A stretch of 64,000 nucleotides of DNA from assembly GCA_020055645.1 (NCBI GenBank), contig CM034547.1:7177280-7241279 (forward strand), read 5' to 3'. A model generated the notes under the pieces. It saw nothing but the letters and a program-made list of their open reading frames with translations, had not been told where the DNA came from and searched no databases. Positions 23,717 through 35,834 of this stretch are shown in pieces. The translations under genes and the position numbers were made by a program. Each line of letters starts with the position of its first letter. Position 1 is the first letter of the stretch. This DNA is from Tomocerus qinae. Lineage: Eukaryota > Arthropoda > Collembola > Entomobryomorpha > Tomoceridae.

Positions 23717-25921
23717 ATGGATAACATCACGGATTTTAAAAACGATACATCGGACATGGTTCAACCAAATATTGATGACAGTAACCTAATATCCGAATCC
23801 AAGTAAGTTATTTCGTTGTTTTTTCTTCTGTGTTCTGTATACATAATATAAAAAGGAATATAAATTAATTCGTCTCAGTCGAACAAAGTTTGTTCTGACT
23901 TTTGGTTTTCTTTTCCTTCAGTGGGTCTCAAGAAATATTATTAGGACAACAAAAAATTGCAGGATCTTTGATTGCTGCCAACTTCGATTTACTACTTGTG
24001 CAAACTGACGATAGCGAAGTTAATCACCAGTTGGATGCCACTCTAAAGGATGAGATAGTAAGTTGTGCTTGTTTTCATGCAAATATAAATATTTTAACGA
24101 TGAGATGAGCAATCTTGGGTCATTTGTGTATTCCGTGTGCCAAATAGACATACCGTACAGAGTACTATACCTTTTATGCTGATCATTTTAGGTACCATTG
24201 ATGGATTGTTTATGCGAATCGGTCCAAAATAATTCTACTCTATTAAATTTTGCTGATGGTGCCTTAGATGACAATTTATTATACAAAGAGGGTGATGCCA
24301 TAATGTATCCTGCCATGTATGTTCATATCCATTATTATTGAAACTAAATATTATGACTAAAACTGATTAATATATGAATTGATTTCAGCGGCCAATCTTC
24401 AAACGACAAATGCCAGGTTTCTGAATTGGTTTTTGATGAATCTTCGAAAATAATTTTGAAGCCCCAAACTGAAGAGGATATTTCAACTAAGTGGCAAGCG
24501 GAGAAATCACTTTTGGAAAAAACAATTGTGAGTACGGTGGAGAGGATAATATATCATAGTAATAGAACATTGGGGGACTATTAACAACAATTTTGATCTT
24601 CATTTTCATTCAAATTTTTCGTAAAAAGTTTAAATAAGTTCCATATCGTATCTACTATTTTGTTTATATAGGCTATGAAGAATGCTGCGTTTGAAAAGTA
24701 TGAGTCAAAATCGATACAATTGGAAACAGAAATGGTAAGTGACAAATTAGGAAAAAGGTTTTAAGTTTGTCCTGTTTGTCAACATGGTATTTTATATACT
24801 AGATAAACTAGCTGAAACCTTGCATGTACAGGGTGCTAGAAAAATGTTGAAATATAATCAGTCGAAGCCGGAATTTCATTAACGGCTTTTATATAGAGGA
24901 TTCTCACTATTGTGCATGTGTTGACTATTTTGTTGGTGATTATAATGATCTTCAAAATGCCACGTTTAAATGGCATGAAAAAATATTGAAGAAGTTATAG
25001 TTACGTAGTGGTAGGAGTCACAGTTAGCATCCAGTCCTAATTCTTTCTTAAATATTTTGATTTTTCAGCAATTTCAATGTTTAATAATAAAAATATCACT
25101 TTTCTAACAGGAAAAATTATTGATGAAATTAATGGAGACAAACGAATTGTTGGCTGATAAAACTGAAGAAGTTAAAAATTTGAAATCGAAATTGGAAAGC
25201 AAAGAAACTGAAATTAAATCAATGAAATTTGACATCTCTCAAGCTTTGATAAAAATTGTAGAATTGAAGGAAAGATTGGAAGAGGAACAACTTGTCGTTG
25301 GAATTGTTCGTAATGAGAAAGAGAAGGCTTTAGATGAAGTTGCGAAACTTCATGATGAATTGAACAAACAGCTAGCCAAATGCAAGAAACTAGAAACGCA
25401 ATGTGCATTAACTTCTAATGAGCTGAATAAATTCCAGCAGGTGGAAGGGAACGAAGAATTGCCGTCCAAACGATCTAAAGTGGCTACTGTCAAGGATCAA
25501 GAAAATATTGCACCTACGATTAATTTCAGTGGTCTTAATGTGATGCACTCCTATCCACAAATGAATGGCACTGGGCCATTCTATAAATGTGATATAGATA
25601 GTGAAAATCAGCGGAATGTTTACCCTAGTCATCAAAGAAATTTTAACTTTTACAACGAGTCAACTATCACAATAGGTCAACGTAAACGAAATCAGCAAGA
25701 AAACAAAGGTAGAGAGTTTGAAGAATTGATTTTCAGTTTTATTGTATAAAATAAAATCATTCTAATCAAAGTTCTTTTGATTTTATTTTGTAGACAGTGA
25801 TAATGAAAATGATGGAAAATCTTCGACACAAGCAGTTCCAAAAAATGCTCCTTTTTTACGTGTCGGATTGTCAAGGAAGTCAAGAATCCTGCGTCCGCTT
25901 CACGATTCCACCAACAATTGA
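23717..25921 (+). CDS. Coiled-coil protein with a C-terminal RAD51AP1/RAD51AP2-like motif (7 exons, 424 aa)
   Basis: I do not recognise a named ortholog. Exons: 23717-23802, 23922-24057, 24192-24316, 24389-24527, 24672-24734, 25111-25708, 25794-25921. All introns are GT-AG, phases match and the total is an exact codon multiple. Residues 1-140 are acidic and look unstructured. Residues about 145-295 form a long Lys/Glu/Leu-rich coiled coil (for example DKTEEVKNLKSKLESKETEI). A basic patch PSKRSKV (about 301-307) could be a nuclear localisation signal, followed by DQENIAP, which resembles a KEN-box context without the Lys. Residues 320-395 are Asn/Gln-rich. The end, from F403, reads FLRVGLSRKSRILRPLH and then five more residues. 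From memory, RAD51AP1 and RAD51AP2 end in a GLSR...PLH or GLSR...LHP motif that binds RAD51. Known family: RAD51 accessory proteins. Inferred: RAD51 partner in recombination or meiosis. Alternative: an unrelated coiled-coil protein with a chance motif. Confidence 0.75.
25843..25921 (+). other. Putative RAD51-binding tail
   Basis: Bases 25843-25921 encode the final 25 residues, VPKNAPFLRVGLSRKSRILR followed by PLHDSTNN, minus the first few residues of the exon's acidic start. The GLSR core is followed, after a short basic-hydrophobic stretch, by PLH near the C-terminus, the same order and place as in RAD51AP1. The Leu-to-His spacing here is 11 residues; I recall 10 in human RAD51AP1 (L319 and H329 of the literature), so one residue appears inserted. 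Confidence 0.5.
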
Positions 25922-27444
25922 ATTACTTCTAGTCTTGGAATTTGTGTACCACTACTATCACTGTAGGGTGACTACAGTTGGATGGAATATATAATTTTAT
26001 GCAATCAATTTACCTCGTAATTGGAAATCGCAATAACAGAAATCGTTTGAATTATTTGTAGTCATTAGTTTTGAGTTGAGTATTACAATTACAACAATGG
26101 TTGTAGTCCTTATTCCTTTCGTGCGTTAAAAGGGATGTGTTCATTTGCTACTTAGTTCGCTAGGGCTTTTCACAAAAATAGTTTTTTCATATTTAAATAA
26201 TATGGAGACATTATTTCGTCTACATTTGTTTCACATATATTTACTCTATAATCCTATAAGTTTTTGTGCATGGTATATGCTCTGCCCTAAGTTTATTAGA
26301 TAGATTGTTCAAATTGTTCTTATAGTGTAGTGTTTTACTGTTTAATTATTGTTTGTTTATATACGCTTAACCTTGAGTTTTTGCTATATTTTGTTTAATG
26401 TTGAATTTGGTTCTTTGATACGTTTTTGTGTACTTTACTGTTAAAATTGAAAATTAAAATGCTTTGTTAAATGTAGCCTTTTGTGGTATGAAAGAATTAC
26501 TTAAAATACTCCAATGCAATGATGCCTCATCTTTATTATTTTCCAACATGATGTTTCGTTTAACCTACTATAGTTATAACTTATAAATGCTAAAAATGTG
26601 CATGAACTCTTTCATTCATTACGGTATTAGAACTTTATTACTATTTAATTTAGCTATTGTGGTTATTTAACCATAAAAGTGATTATAATGTACATTTACT
26701 GTACACATAAGACACCAACGTTTGGCTTGGGTGTAATTTACCGTCTATCTATAGCGGGCGTCCCGTTTACATCGTCATGTTGCTCTTGCGTATGAACATC
26801 CCTCTAATTCTAAATCAGTCAGTTTCTGTAGCCTTAGCACAAACATTTCTGAACTAAAAATCTCGTCGTACAATAAGATTTGATACGTTGTACGTGATGA
26901 CATAATAGTAATTTTTATTACGTTTTGTTATTAAACGTGCAACAGTTACGTGTGTACAGTATACAGACGAAAAGCACTGTGCATACATAGCCTTATATGT
27001 ATTATGTTTTTAACATAGATACCAATTAGTACGTGAAGTTATTGCACGTGAAATCAGAAATAGTAAAAGCTCAAAATTAAACTCAATTTATTTTTTACTT
27101 TATCAAATTTACTCTACAATTACTAATAGTATGGAGATCCTGGTCATTTATTGTGAGTAGCTTTACTAACAATCTAACTAAAACCAAAAGTTACGAAATG
27201 ATTTGTGAAACCTTGTTTATATCCATAATGATTAATTAAAGGGGAGGGCTTAAATGGAGAACTTTTTATTTAGGAGAAGAACATTATGTCGACATATGAA
27301 ATTAATTTATATTTTTAATTTTCCAAATTGTAATAATTAATTTGATTACAACGCATTAACGCATCAATACATTTATAAATATTCATATATAACTTATAAT
27401 TTCAGGAATTGTGCTTAAGAATTTGACCAGATTAAGGACGTAAA
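25922..27444. other. Intergenic region between the coiled-coil gene and the Neuralized-like gene
   Basis: AT-rich, without a supported gene. It includes the 3' UTR of the coiled-coil gene and the promoter of the next one. An acceptor-like ATAATTTCAG ends at 27406, upstream of the next start codon, so the next gene may have a spliced 5' UTR exon here. Confidence 0.55.
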
Positions 27445-29422
27445 ATGACCGCTATTGTTCCTGCAAGGTTTCATTTTCACCATGGCTCAAATATTGAATT
27501 ATATAACCAGCGAACAACAGCAACTCGGACAACTTCTTTTGCAAATGCCTTGACATTTAGTGAAAATCCTTTAGCTCCTGGAGAAATATTTCTTATTGAA
27601 ATTGAAGAAAATGAATCTGGTTGGAGTGGCTATATGAGAATCGGTTTAACACACATGAATCCTAATTCGGAGTTTCCACTTCCGCTCTACGCGCTGCCAG
27701 ATTTAGTGACTTTGGGTCCATCGTGGCTCTTTGCAATCACCAAAACTCACAACAATCTATACGAGCAAGGAAATCAGAGTTTAGGCATTAACAACATGGC
27801 AGAGCTTGGACTGGCTGTTGACATGGAACAATTGGGAGAACTAGGAGGTCCGATGTTACCTATGATTTACCCAATGCAAGAAAATATGTTTAACTATCGA
27901 AGAAAACCTTCAGTTCTGATAAGTAAATATTTTACACATACATTCTATCTTTCTTATACGCATTAAAATAATACAATTTAATGTTTCTGTAAATGCATCT
28001 GTAGAAGAAGGTTCTCTTATTCGCACACCCAGAGGATTCATCAGCCAAAAGGTTCTAATGCCAACTCTTAGTAAATCAGGGGAAAGTAATGGTTTACTAC
28101 CGACTGACGTTGGAAGTCGTATTGGAGTTATGTATGTTCCCACTGATGATGATAAGGCTGATATGCATTTTATCATCAATGGAGAAGATCAAGGTGCATG
28201 TGCCAGGGAAATTCCTTATAAAAACTCCCCTCTGTTTGCTGTTGTTGATGTGTATGGATCTACAAAACGAGTCAAAGTCATTCAGCTTTACGGAGGTATC
28301 TTTTAATCAATATATAAATATTACCATTTTATACATTCATATACCGAATTAATCGAATTATTTCTCCGGGTTGTTATTGTTTCATTGGACATTTTTTAGC
28401 TCCTGAAAACGATGAAAATCGAAATAGTTAACCTGGTGGTGAATTATTTCGATACGGAGAATTATTTTCCAAACAGTCAATTTTTATTAAATTATTGAAA
28501 ATTAAAAAATGAGAAAGTGTTTAAAAATTCAAATGTTGCAATAAATATTTTCCCTGAGAATGAAAATGTTTATGAAAATATTTATAAAAATCATTTAAAA
28601 TTTTGAAATGAAATACTGCGTTCTGATTGGTCAATATAAAATATCATCCACCAAAGAGAAGCGATTTTTATGCCCCCCTGGATTTGAAAATAGTCCTCGG
28701 AGTGACGGGAACAATACCTTCTTTATTGTTAAATTCTTCAATTACCGTCCTCTTTTTTTCCAATCTCATATTTTCCGTTCAACATTTAACTCCTTACTTG
28801 CACTGGTAATTGAAGTTTTATCACATAACATAGCTTTTAGCTTAAATTCCAAAGTTCGAGCAACTTAAATATTGGTTCGTTTTGGAGTAAGAATTTTTCT
28901 GTCTTCTTGGTCAGACATTTTCGAGTTACTAAACTCATATCTACCATGTTGTCGTACGCCGTAAGCTCATACATTCACTTTTTAAGTATATCTGCATTCA
29001 AATTTATCTTATCTATTTGTACTTATCTACCGGTTGTACCTACTGAAACTTATATAGATTGCAAAATTCATGCAGTATTAGTAAGACAGTGTGTGCGTAG
29101 TATGACTACAGCCAATCTTGTATAGATTGGGATGGTGAATTATTTCGATATGGAGGATTATATTTCAAAGACTATTATTTTGCTCTTGAAAACGAAAAAA
29201 ATCGAAATAGTTACCCGGTGTGAACTATTTCAGTATGGAGAATTAATTCGATTAATACGGTATGTAAGCATAAGATTGACATTTAAAATATTGAATTATT
29301 TGAATTTAGTGGATTCGCTGCAGTCTATTTGTCGGGATGTGATTCTACAGTCAATTCAGTTGAATGGAATTTCAAATCTACCTTTGCCGAAAATATTGAA
29401 AAACTACTTACTTTATATGTAG
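27445..29422 (+). CDS. NEURL2: Neuralized-like protein 2: NHR domain plus SOCS box (3 exons, 293 aa)
   Basis: Substrate-receptor type protein for a cullin-RING ubiquitin ligase; in mammals NEURL2 (Ozz) works in muscle. Exons: 27445-27922, 28005-28295, 29310-29422. Introns are GT-AG, phases 1 and 1, and the total is an exact codon multiple. Human NEURL2 is about 285 aa. Exon 1 opens the NHR domain: RFHFHHGSNIELYNQRTTAT, FSENPLAPGEIFLIEIEENE, GWSGYMRIGLTHMNP, LPDLVTLGPSWLFAITKTHN. Exon 2 closes it: SRIGVMYVPTDDDKADMHFI, INGEDQG, FAVVDVYGSTKRVKVIQLYG. Exon 3 is a SOCS box: SLQSICRDVI fits the elongin BC-box pattern SLxxxCxxxI, and LPLPKILKNYLLY fits the cullin-binding half. Residues about 104-158 are a Met/Leu/Gly/Glu-rich insert in the NHR domain. 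Exon 3 lies beyond a transposon-like insert, so a model built on open frames alone would miss it. The ortholog name rests on the NHR + SOCS layout and remembered similarity. Confidence 0.88.
28399..28465 (+). repeat. Diverged subrepeat, left copy
   Basis: GCTCCTGAAAACG ... AAAATCGAAATAGTTA ... GTGAATTATTTCGATACGG. It matches 29182-29247 in the same orientation along nearly its whole length with scattered substitutions. Its second half (28438-28465) also matches 29134-29160. It lies just inside the left terminal repeat of the element. Confidence 0.75.
28400..28431 (+). other. Possible alternative last exon of the Neuralized-like gene
   Basis: The acceptor ATTTTTTAG at 28391-28399 would join exon 2 in phase and add APENDENRNS and a TAA at 28429-28431. 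The product would have a complete NHR domain but no SOCS box. The sequence lies inside the inverted-repeat element. The SOCS-box exon is the better default model because of its clear family match. Confidence 0.35.
29134..29247 (+). repeat. Diverged subrepeats, right copies
   Basis: 29134-29160 (GGTGAATTATTTCGATATGG...) repeats the second half of the left copy. 29182-29247 (GCTCTTGAAAACG...) repeats the whole left copy. The order suggests one and a half tandem units next to the right terminal repeat. Confidence 0.75.
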
Positions 29423-32400
29423 TATATTTATTCTTATACTGAGGTAATTAATTTTCTTGTTTTTATAGTGTTTTTGTTACTTTTTTTTGTACTTTTTGAT
29501 TTTGGTTGCATTTTACAGTGTTCAAGAATTCGACAGGGTTTCTTTTTGTCTAACTGGTTTGCAAAATAAATGACATCCGTAAGCATTGTATTTATTGCCT
29601 TGGATCGACTGCGAACTGATATACTGCATCAAAGCCAATGCTGATGTCTTTGCAAATAATTTCTTCCAGCCTACGACCTCGCTTCATCTATTAACAAATA
29701 TCTTGTCCGTTCACCTTTCGAGCAGCTAATAAGTTGATGTGTTAGAATCTAAGGGTTTGTAAAGGTCGGAATATAAGTTTGAAATCTAAAGAATCTACTT
29801 TAAATGAGATGCATGCCTATATTATTATATCAGGTTCGACTTACTACATTTACTTTACAATTAGAAAAAAGTAAGTCAATGAATGTTCGTCTCGCGTAAT
29901 ATTTCTATAGTACGACTTTTTGACTGTATCCCCACCTGTGATGTCACACAATTTGTTCTTAGAACATGTATGTACCTACATCATAGATGTAACAAATACT
30001 GTTATCGCCATAAAATAGGAACAGCTGTATACTGCAAATACTGCATTTGTAAATAGCAATAATCAGTGTGATTAAAATGTGGCAGTCAATATTTTAATAT
30101 TTTATGTGAAGTTTATTAACATTATAGTTTGATGTGTAGCAGAACTGCTTACGATGTATATTCCACGTGTACTACGACTATCCATGCACATCTCTTAAAA
30201 TTTTACCAATGGAGCAAGTGAACTTAAAGTAGTCCACTACTAACGTTTTATTTCTTATCACTCATATGCGTATATTTATTGTAACCTAACTATCGTTATT
30301 ATGTAAGTTTATTATATAATCTCTATTTACTTTGGAAAAATTAATGCATGCAACATAAGTTAAGACAAAGACGGGCATTTGTTCACAGATAATATTTGTG
30401 CCGTACTAGGTTTGCAAAATTAACGACGAATCTCGTTTTGAATAACTACCCGAATTCTCGTCTAATTTGTCTAAAAGCAGTGCACCCCTTTAGTGATATT
30501 TTAAATGGGAATGTGTTTATAATAACTGTACCAACAATTCGAAATCAAATAGTATAGATTAAATGTGCGTTATCTACTTTAAATGAGTTCAAAATTTTAG
30601 CATTAATATTATACTTCCTATCATTTCCTATAGAAAAAGTTACGAATTCTTACACCGAAGTGTTTTGAACAATGTTGATTTAACATTTTAATTGTTTTGT
30701 GCTTTCCTCTAAGTTACGAGAACTTACCTTTAGTACAGCATTGCGTAGTATTTATTACGGTTGCAAATGTATCGTGTGTACCTGTATTGCTCCTAATCAT
30801 TGTTAATTTATGCATAGGTGGGTACTATTATTATTAAATGTATAACGCACTCGATATCCTAATTGTTGTTATTTGTAGCATTGACTATTAAATTTAATTG
30901 CATCTTAATCATAAATTAGCGAGACAATTTGTTGAATAAAACTACTAAAATCGTGTGATCTGCTCCAAGTGGGAAATAATTGCTCTTGATTCACAATATT
31001 CATTTACATGATATGAAGTAATTATATGGCTTAATGATACTAATTGTCTGTTCTACTGTAGTGAAAGTACATAGTAGATATCAAAATGCTGTTTAACGTA
31101 TATAGTATACCATAATAATTATAATACAACACGTTTTCTCGTCATTTTGGGTATATATCACCCTCTGTATACAAATGTATATATATGTATATATATCTCG
31201 TAATTAGATTCTGGGCAACTAAAAATCAATTCGTGATATGCTTATTAATGCCATTCATTTGGGTCGTTTAGAAATGGTAATCGAGACAGAATAAATACCT
31301 GAAGTGGGACAACCAAAGCGATTGGTGTATGTTATTCATGTCACTAGCAATTGAGATAAAAACTATGGTATGGTTGTTTTTGAGGTGAACGAAAGTGACA
31401 ATTTGTTTTCTTTGATAATCTTAGAATTACTTTATTTGCAGAATGAGAAGACACATTAAGCTGTCTTGGTGTAGCCTCTTTAATATTTAGCACAATTATT
31501 CACTTAGCATGCATGGCATTTCTTAAGAGTATTAGTTAAATTATTAGCATAAGATTACATCTGTACTTATATTCCCTAACCATACAGGGTATTAAAACAG
31601 ATAGTATACCATAATGAGTTTTGTTATAATAGAACAGTTAGTAAGTTAGTTAAGTCCATTACGACAGAATACAAGAATACACACAGAATATTTAGATCAT
31701 AATAGGATTAGTACACAAGTCAGAATTTCAACGGAAATGATTAGTTGAAAGAAACAAGACAAAAAGAGCAAACACTAATTTACACTTAAATGCTCTATGA
31801 AATTGTTTTAGGTATTTATTCGAATAATTGTCCCCTACGGAGATGGCATTAACGATTATTGTACTAAATAGATTTTGAAGACTAAGGAATCTCAAAGATG
31901 CAGGTGTTAAGGTAATTATTGTAATACTTGTGTGTATTGTATATAAGTTTCATTCATTTATTCATATGATAACATACTAATTAAAATTAATTGTAAGAAC
32001 GTAGTACTGGAGGCGATGTGACTCTGGATCAACATCACTAATTATTTACTTCAATCCACAATTACATAATAGCTAATGAGAACGAAGCAACACATTTACT
32101 ATTTAACTAAACCATTTCACTACGATAGTACATTATTTTCTATTCTTATTAAACAGAGCACTTTTTCTTGTATAATATATTACGTTATACAATAAAATAA
32201 TAATTGTAACATTCTATAGTATGTACTTGCTTAATTCACTTTATTACTCAAGTGATTTTTTCTGATCTGTTACATGTCAGTATTTACAAACAACACTGTA
32301 TATACTATTTACTTAATAACATTTAAACTACAACTATGTCCACTAAAAGTAAACCATTGGCTTATGTACAAAAGTAATATCATTGGGTAAAAGTATATTT

Positions 32401-35400
32401 AATGATGAGATGAAAAAGGATGGCCTGTTGACTTGAACTAACTTTTCAGATTTATAAACTGCACTCATCCCCTTACACGGCATCCTTCGGACTCGCATTT
32501 AATCCTCCGCACTTACAAGAGCAGAAAGTACAAGTCTAAATGAGCGATTCAGTTCTCTTGTGATCATTAAGGCTTTGCTTCGTTTGGCATGAGTTATAAA
32601 ATAATATTATAATAGAAATTGCATTGATTTTAAATTGTAGTTCTGCTTATTGTCATTAAAATGCCAAAACATCAAAACAAATAAAGAAAAGCTCAGTAGC
32701 AATATCTTTTAAATCCACAGATGTTTGCAGTTCATTTAAAAGTTTGTGCCGAAGTTCTTATAATATACACTAATGTGATGTAACAGTTAAGTTAAGTAGT
32801 TGGTGACTTGTCATGTCATGGGCCCTCTCATTTTCTAAGCATCATCAAATATGGTACTTAAATACTTACAACTTAGAACCTATCTTAATGTAACGTTTGA
32901 TAATCCGCTAGTATGTACCAATAATTAAACCAAAGCATTTAAATGGAATATCTATAACATTTAGAGAATACTTACACAAATGATTGGCTGACTATTACAT
33001 ATTTTAATAATAACTATGTCTTCTTAGCATTATTTTTTCTAACAAAGAGATTTGTATACAAATCGTATGTAATTATACATAATATAACTCATTAGAACTA
33101 AACATTGCCTAATACCAGCGCATGTAAGCACTAAATTATACATAACAAGACAAGGGCAGTACAGAATTCACTTACAGTTCTAGGATATCGACTAAAAATT
33201 ACATTTACACTTTTCACATTAAATATCTACCAACTAAGCAATGCATTTTCGTATTTTAATGTATTTTCGTCCTTACTAAATACGTATTCGGCATTATAAC
33301 GTAATTGTATTGTAAACGTAAATAATATTGTTTATATCTTGTATTGTAGTCCCGTGTGCTACATAATTTATGTCAATCATTCAATCTCTGTTCATTCAGA
33401 CATCACAACATCGACTGCACGTAAATACATTTCTAACATCCATAAGTATATAAGATTGCATGTTTATGTACACAACGGAACAATAGCACTACACACAACT
33501 ACATACACTCCCTACTCAAGTAAGTACATCTTTAATAGCATTAATCTCACGTTTGTCCCATTAAATATTTCTATTCACTTAGTTTGTACAATATAATATA
33601 GATACATTTGTTAACTTTACAAGAGAAACACAAAAGCTGCAAGTAGCATCAACTCTACCTATTGATATCAAGTCATGCCATAATCCTAGCCACGAATCCA
33701 GGACTAGCATTTTGACAAGAAAGTGACATTAATAGTAAGAGTAAGTTTGCAATTAGCAGCAATTGCTTCTCGTTGGTTGAGTATGTGTATGTCGGTGTGG
33801 TGTGTATATTCACTCTAAGCTAAAAAATAATAATACCCATATAATTTATATTACTATATCTTCAAGTTAAAAATAATATTACTGTAGTGTCCTACAATTA
33901 ACCAGAATTTATATAAAAAGAGAAAGGTTTGAGCTGGAGTTGGATGTTTATACACAAATATATTGATAAGTACACTAAATTAAGTTATATTTACATAAAA
34001 TATATTATGAAGCTTGATTTACTGAGACGAAGGGCTACTATATTTACATTATATATCCTTTTCATGTAATTTTGTCGGTGAGACTCAAAAGATAAACATT
34101 TCTGTTCACGAATACTAACATGTTGTAATTACGCCATAATGACATTAGAAATACTGTGCCGGAAGTTCAGTATTTTCATTTGGTCCCTTAAACAATGACA
34201 AAAATGTAAATTAACTCCTTTGCGTTGAAAGGCAAAAAAATGTACTGTTAGTCTAACGTTTCCTCACTATATTATTGCAATATTTGTTGGTTGTCAGTAC
34301 TAATGTAGAAAAATCAAAGAAGTTGTAATAGAATATATACATAGAGTTTGCGTTTTAGTGTTTGTTTCGTTTGCCAAAAGCTCGATATTACAAAATTGAC
34401 ATGAAATGTCTGTTTTATTCTTAGTAAAAAAATTTGAGAAAATTGAAAGACTTAATGAATTGAAATGAATTAATGTGAATTGTAAACTTACTGATGGTGA
34501 GTGTGATAGGCACTACCCACGCAACTTAACACACTCATTTGTAATTAAGTAGTTAATGTTTTTAGTTTACATGTAGTAGAGTATTTCATTTTAACTTCAA
34601 ACAAAAGTACAAGCTCATGATTCAGAGATATTTGGAATGTGTTCATTGGATCACAGAAAATTCTATCGCTAACTATCTAATATGATACAATAATAGCTGT
34701 CTTTCGATTCTGCCCAACTGCTTATTTAAGGTAAACATTATTTGTGATGATTATTGTTACACTATACTTGCAGTAAAATATTTACATAGCCTTTTCCTTA
34801 CAATTTAATTTACAAGAAAAGGTGAGGAAAATTTTTAATTCTCGATAGAACTGTACATGTTAATTGATATGTAGATTTCTTGGGGTGGGACTCATTTTCA
34901 TCACGAATAAATAGCACCAAATTGATGTATTTAAAGTGAATGCCATGAGTACAGATCATGAGATGAGCATTTTTCGTTACTTTCTATCATCGAGTTAGTA
35001 TAAACACCCTTTTGTTCTATGCAATGCAATTGCTTCCCTCACTAAACGTAAAATATACACAACGTAAGCTAAAAACCTATAACTCTACTAACTGTCAGTA
35101 TAACATAATTAAGCTACAATTACAAATGATACAAAAATTGGCACAGGTGGCTCCGTATGCTTTCCCACATACACACATTACAACAGTAAAGTCATAGAAT
35201 TCCTTATTACATAATCTACAGATTAACATAAAACACTTAGACATCTATTTATAATCCTAATTAAAAGTAAAACATAAAACAACAAATTATTTTACAGTTA
35301 CGATTTACATTACACTGATTTGATTGTTGGACACTAACGAACGAAGAACGGGAAGCACACATTCAGCGGAATTGGCTACTTTTTGTTTGGCTTGACTTGG

Positions 35401-35834
35401 CTGGACTTTTTCTACAATTTCAAAATAACCCTTCGTTGCAACAAATTATTTGGGTTGTCTGACTGGAGTAAGCTTCCACTCTTAAGAAACTAGTGGTCCA
35501 GTCCATGGTCCAGCCACGGTTGACCTTCATGATTTTTGGCTTGTACTTGTTTATTTTAAAATTGAAAATATGCACGAACGAAGTGAAGATGACTATTGTT
35601 GGAAATTTTTAGTTGGTTTGTTGAGTACTGCACCTGACACCGTCTTCTGCCTTGCCTCTTGCTCTTGCATTCAAATCCTCAATTTATTACTATTGCGTTG
35701 TACTCTATTGTATTAAAGAGTGTGACTCATACCGAAAGTACATCATTATTAGGTAGATAGAGCAGATTTCATACATAATTTAGTTTGGAATCAACAAGTT
35801 CCTAAGTATAACTTCCTCCTAGCATTAGCAAGAC
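29423..35834. other. Intergenic region between convergent NEURL2-like and grainyhead genes
   Basis: No gene seen in 6.4 kb. It holds the 3' UTRs of both convergent genes; the share belonging to a long grainyhead 3' UTR cannot be set. A short AT dinucleotide tract lies at 31177-31196. Open frames at 33339-33596 and 35012-35197 have no recognisable content. Confidence 0.55.
29565..29570 (+). terminator. Candidate poly(A) signal of the Neuralized-like gene
   Basis: AATAAA about 140 bases past the SOCS-box exon stop codon, in the right orientation. This also supports 29310-29422 as the true last coding exon. Confidence 0.5.

Larger units (their letters stand above)
28341..29263. mobile_element. 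Non-autonomous terminal-inverted-repeat element in the last NEURL2 intron
   Basis: The ends are 27-base inverted repeats: 28341-28367 (starting ATACCGAATTAATCG) and 29237-29263 (ending CGATTAATACGGTAT). They match at 25 of 27 positions. A TA sits at each border (TA-CCG ... CGG-TA), as in Tc1/mariner-type targets, though the TA is also part of the repeat. Inside, both ends carry further copies of a second motif (28399-28465; 29134-29160; 29182-29247). No transposase frame is visible; the longest open frame is about 86 codons (28608-28868). At about 920 bases it is a likely MITE or internally deleted DNA transposon. Confidence 0.75.

Noticed and set aside
24841-25110. Longer exon before 25111 in the coiled-coil gene
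   Set aside because: Stops occur upstream in frame, and TTTCTAACAG at 25101-25110 is a good acceptor with matching phase from 24734.
28607-28868. Possible retroelement fragment (two overlapping frames of 60-86 codons)
   Set aside because: Faint resemblance only; no reverse transcriptase or transposase motif. Better explained as interior of the inverted-repeat element.
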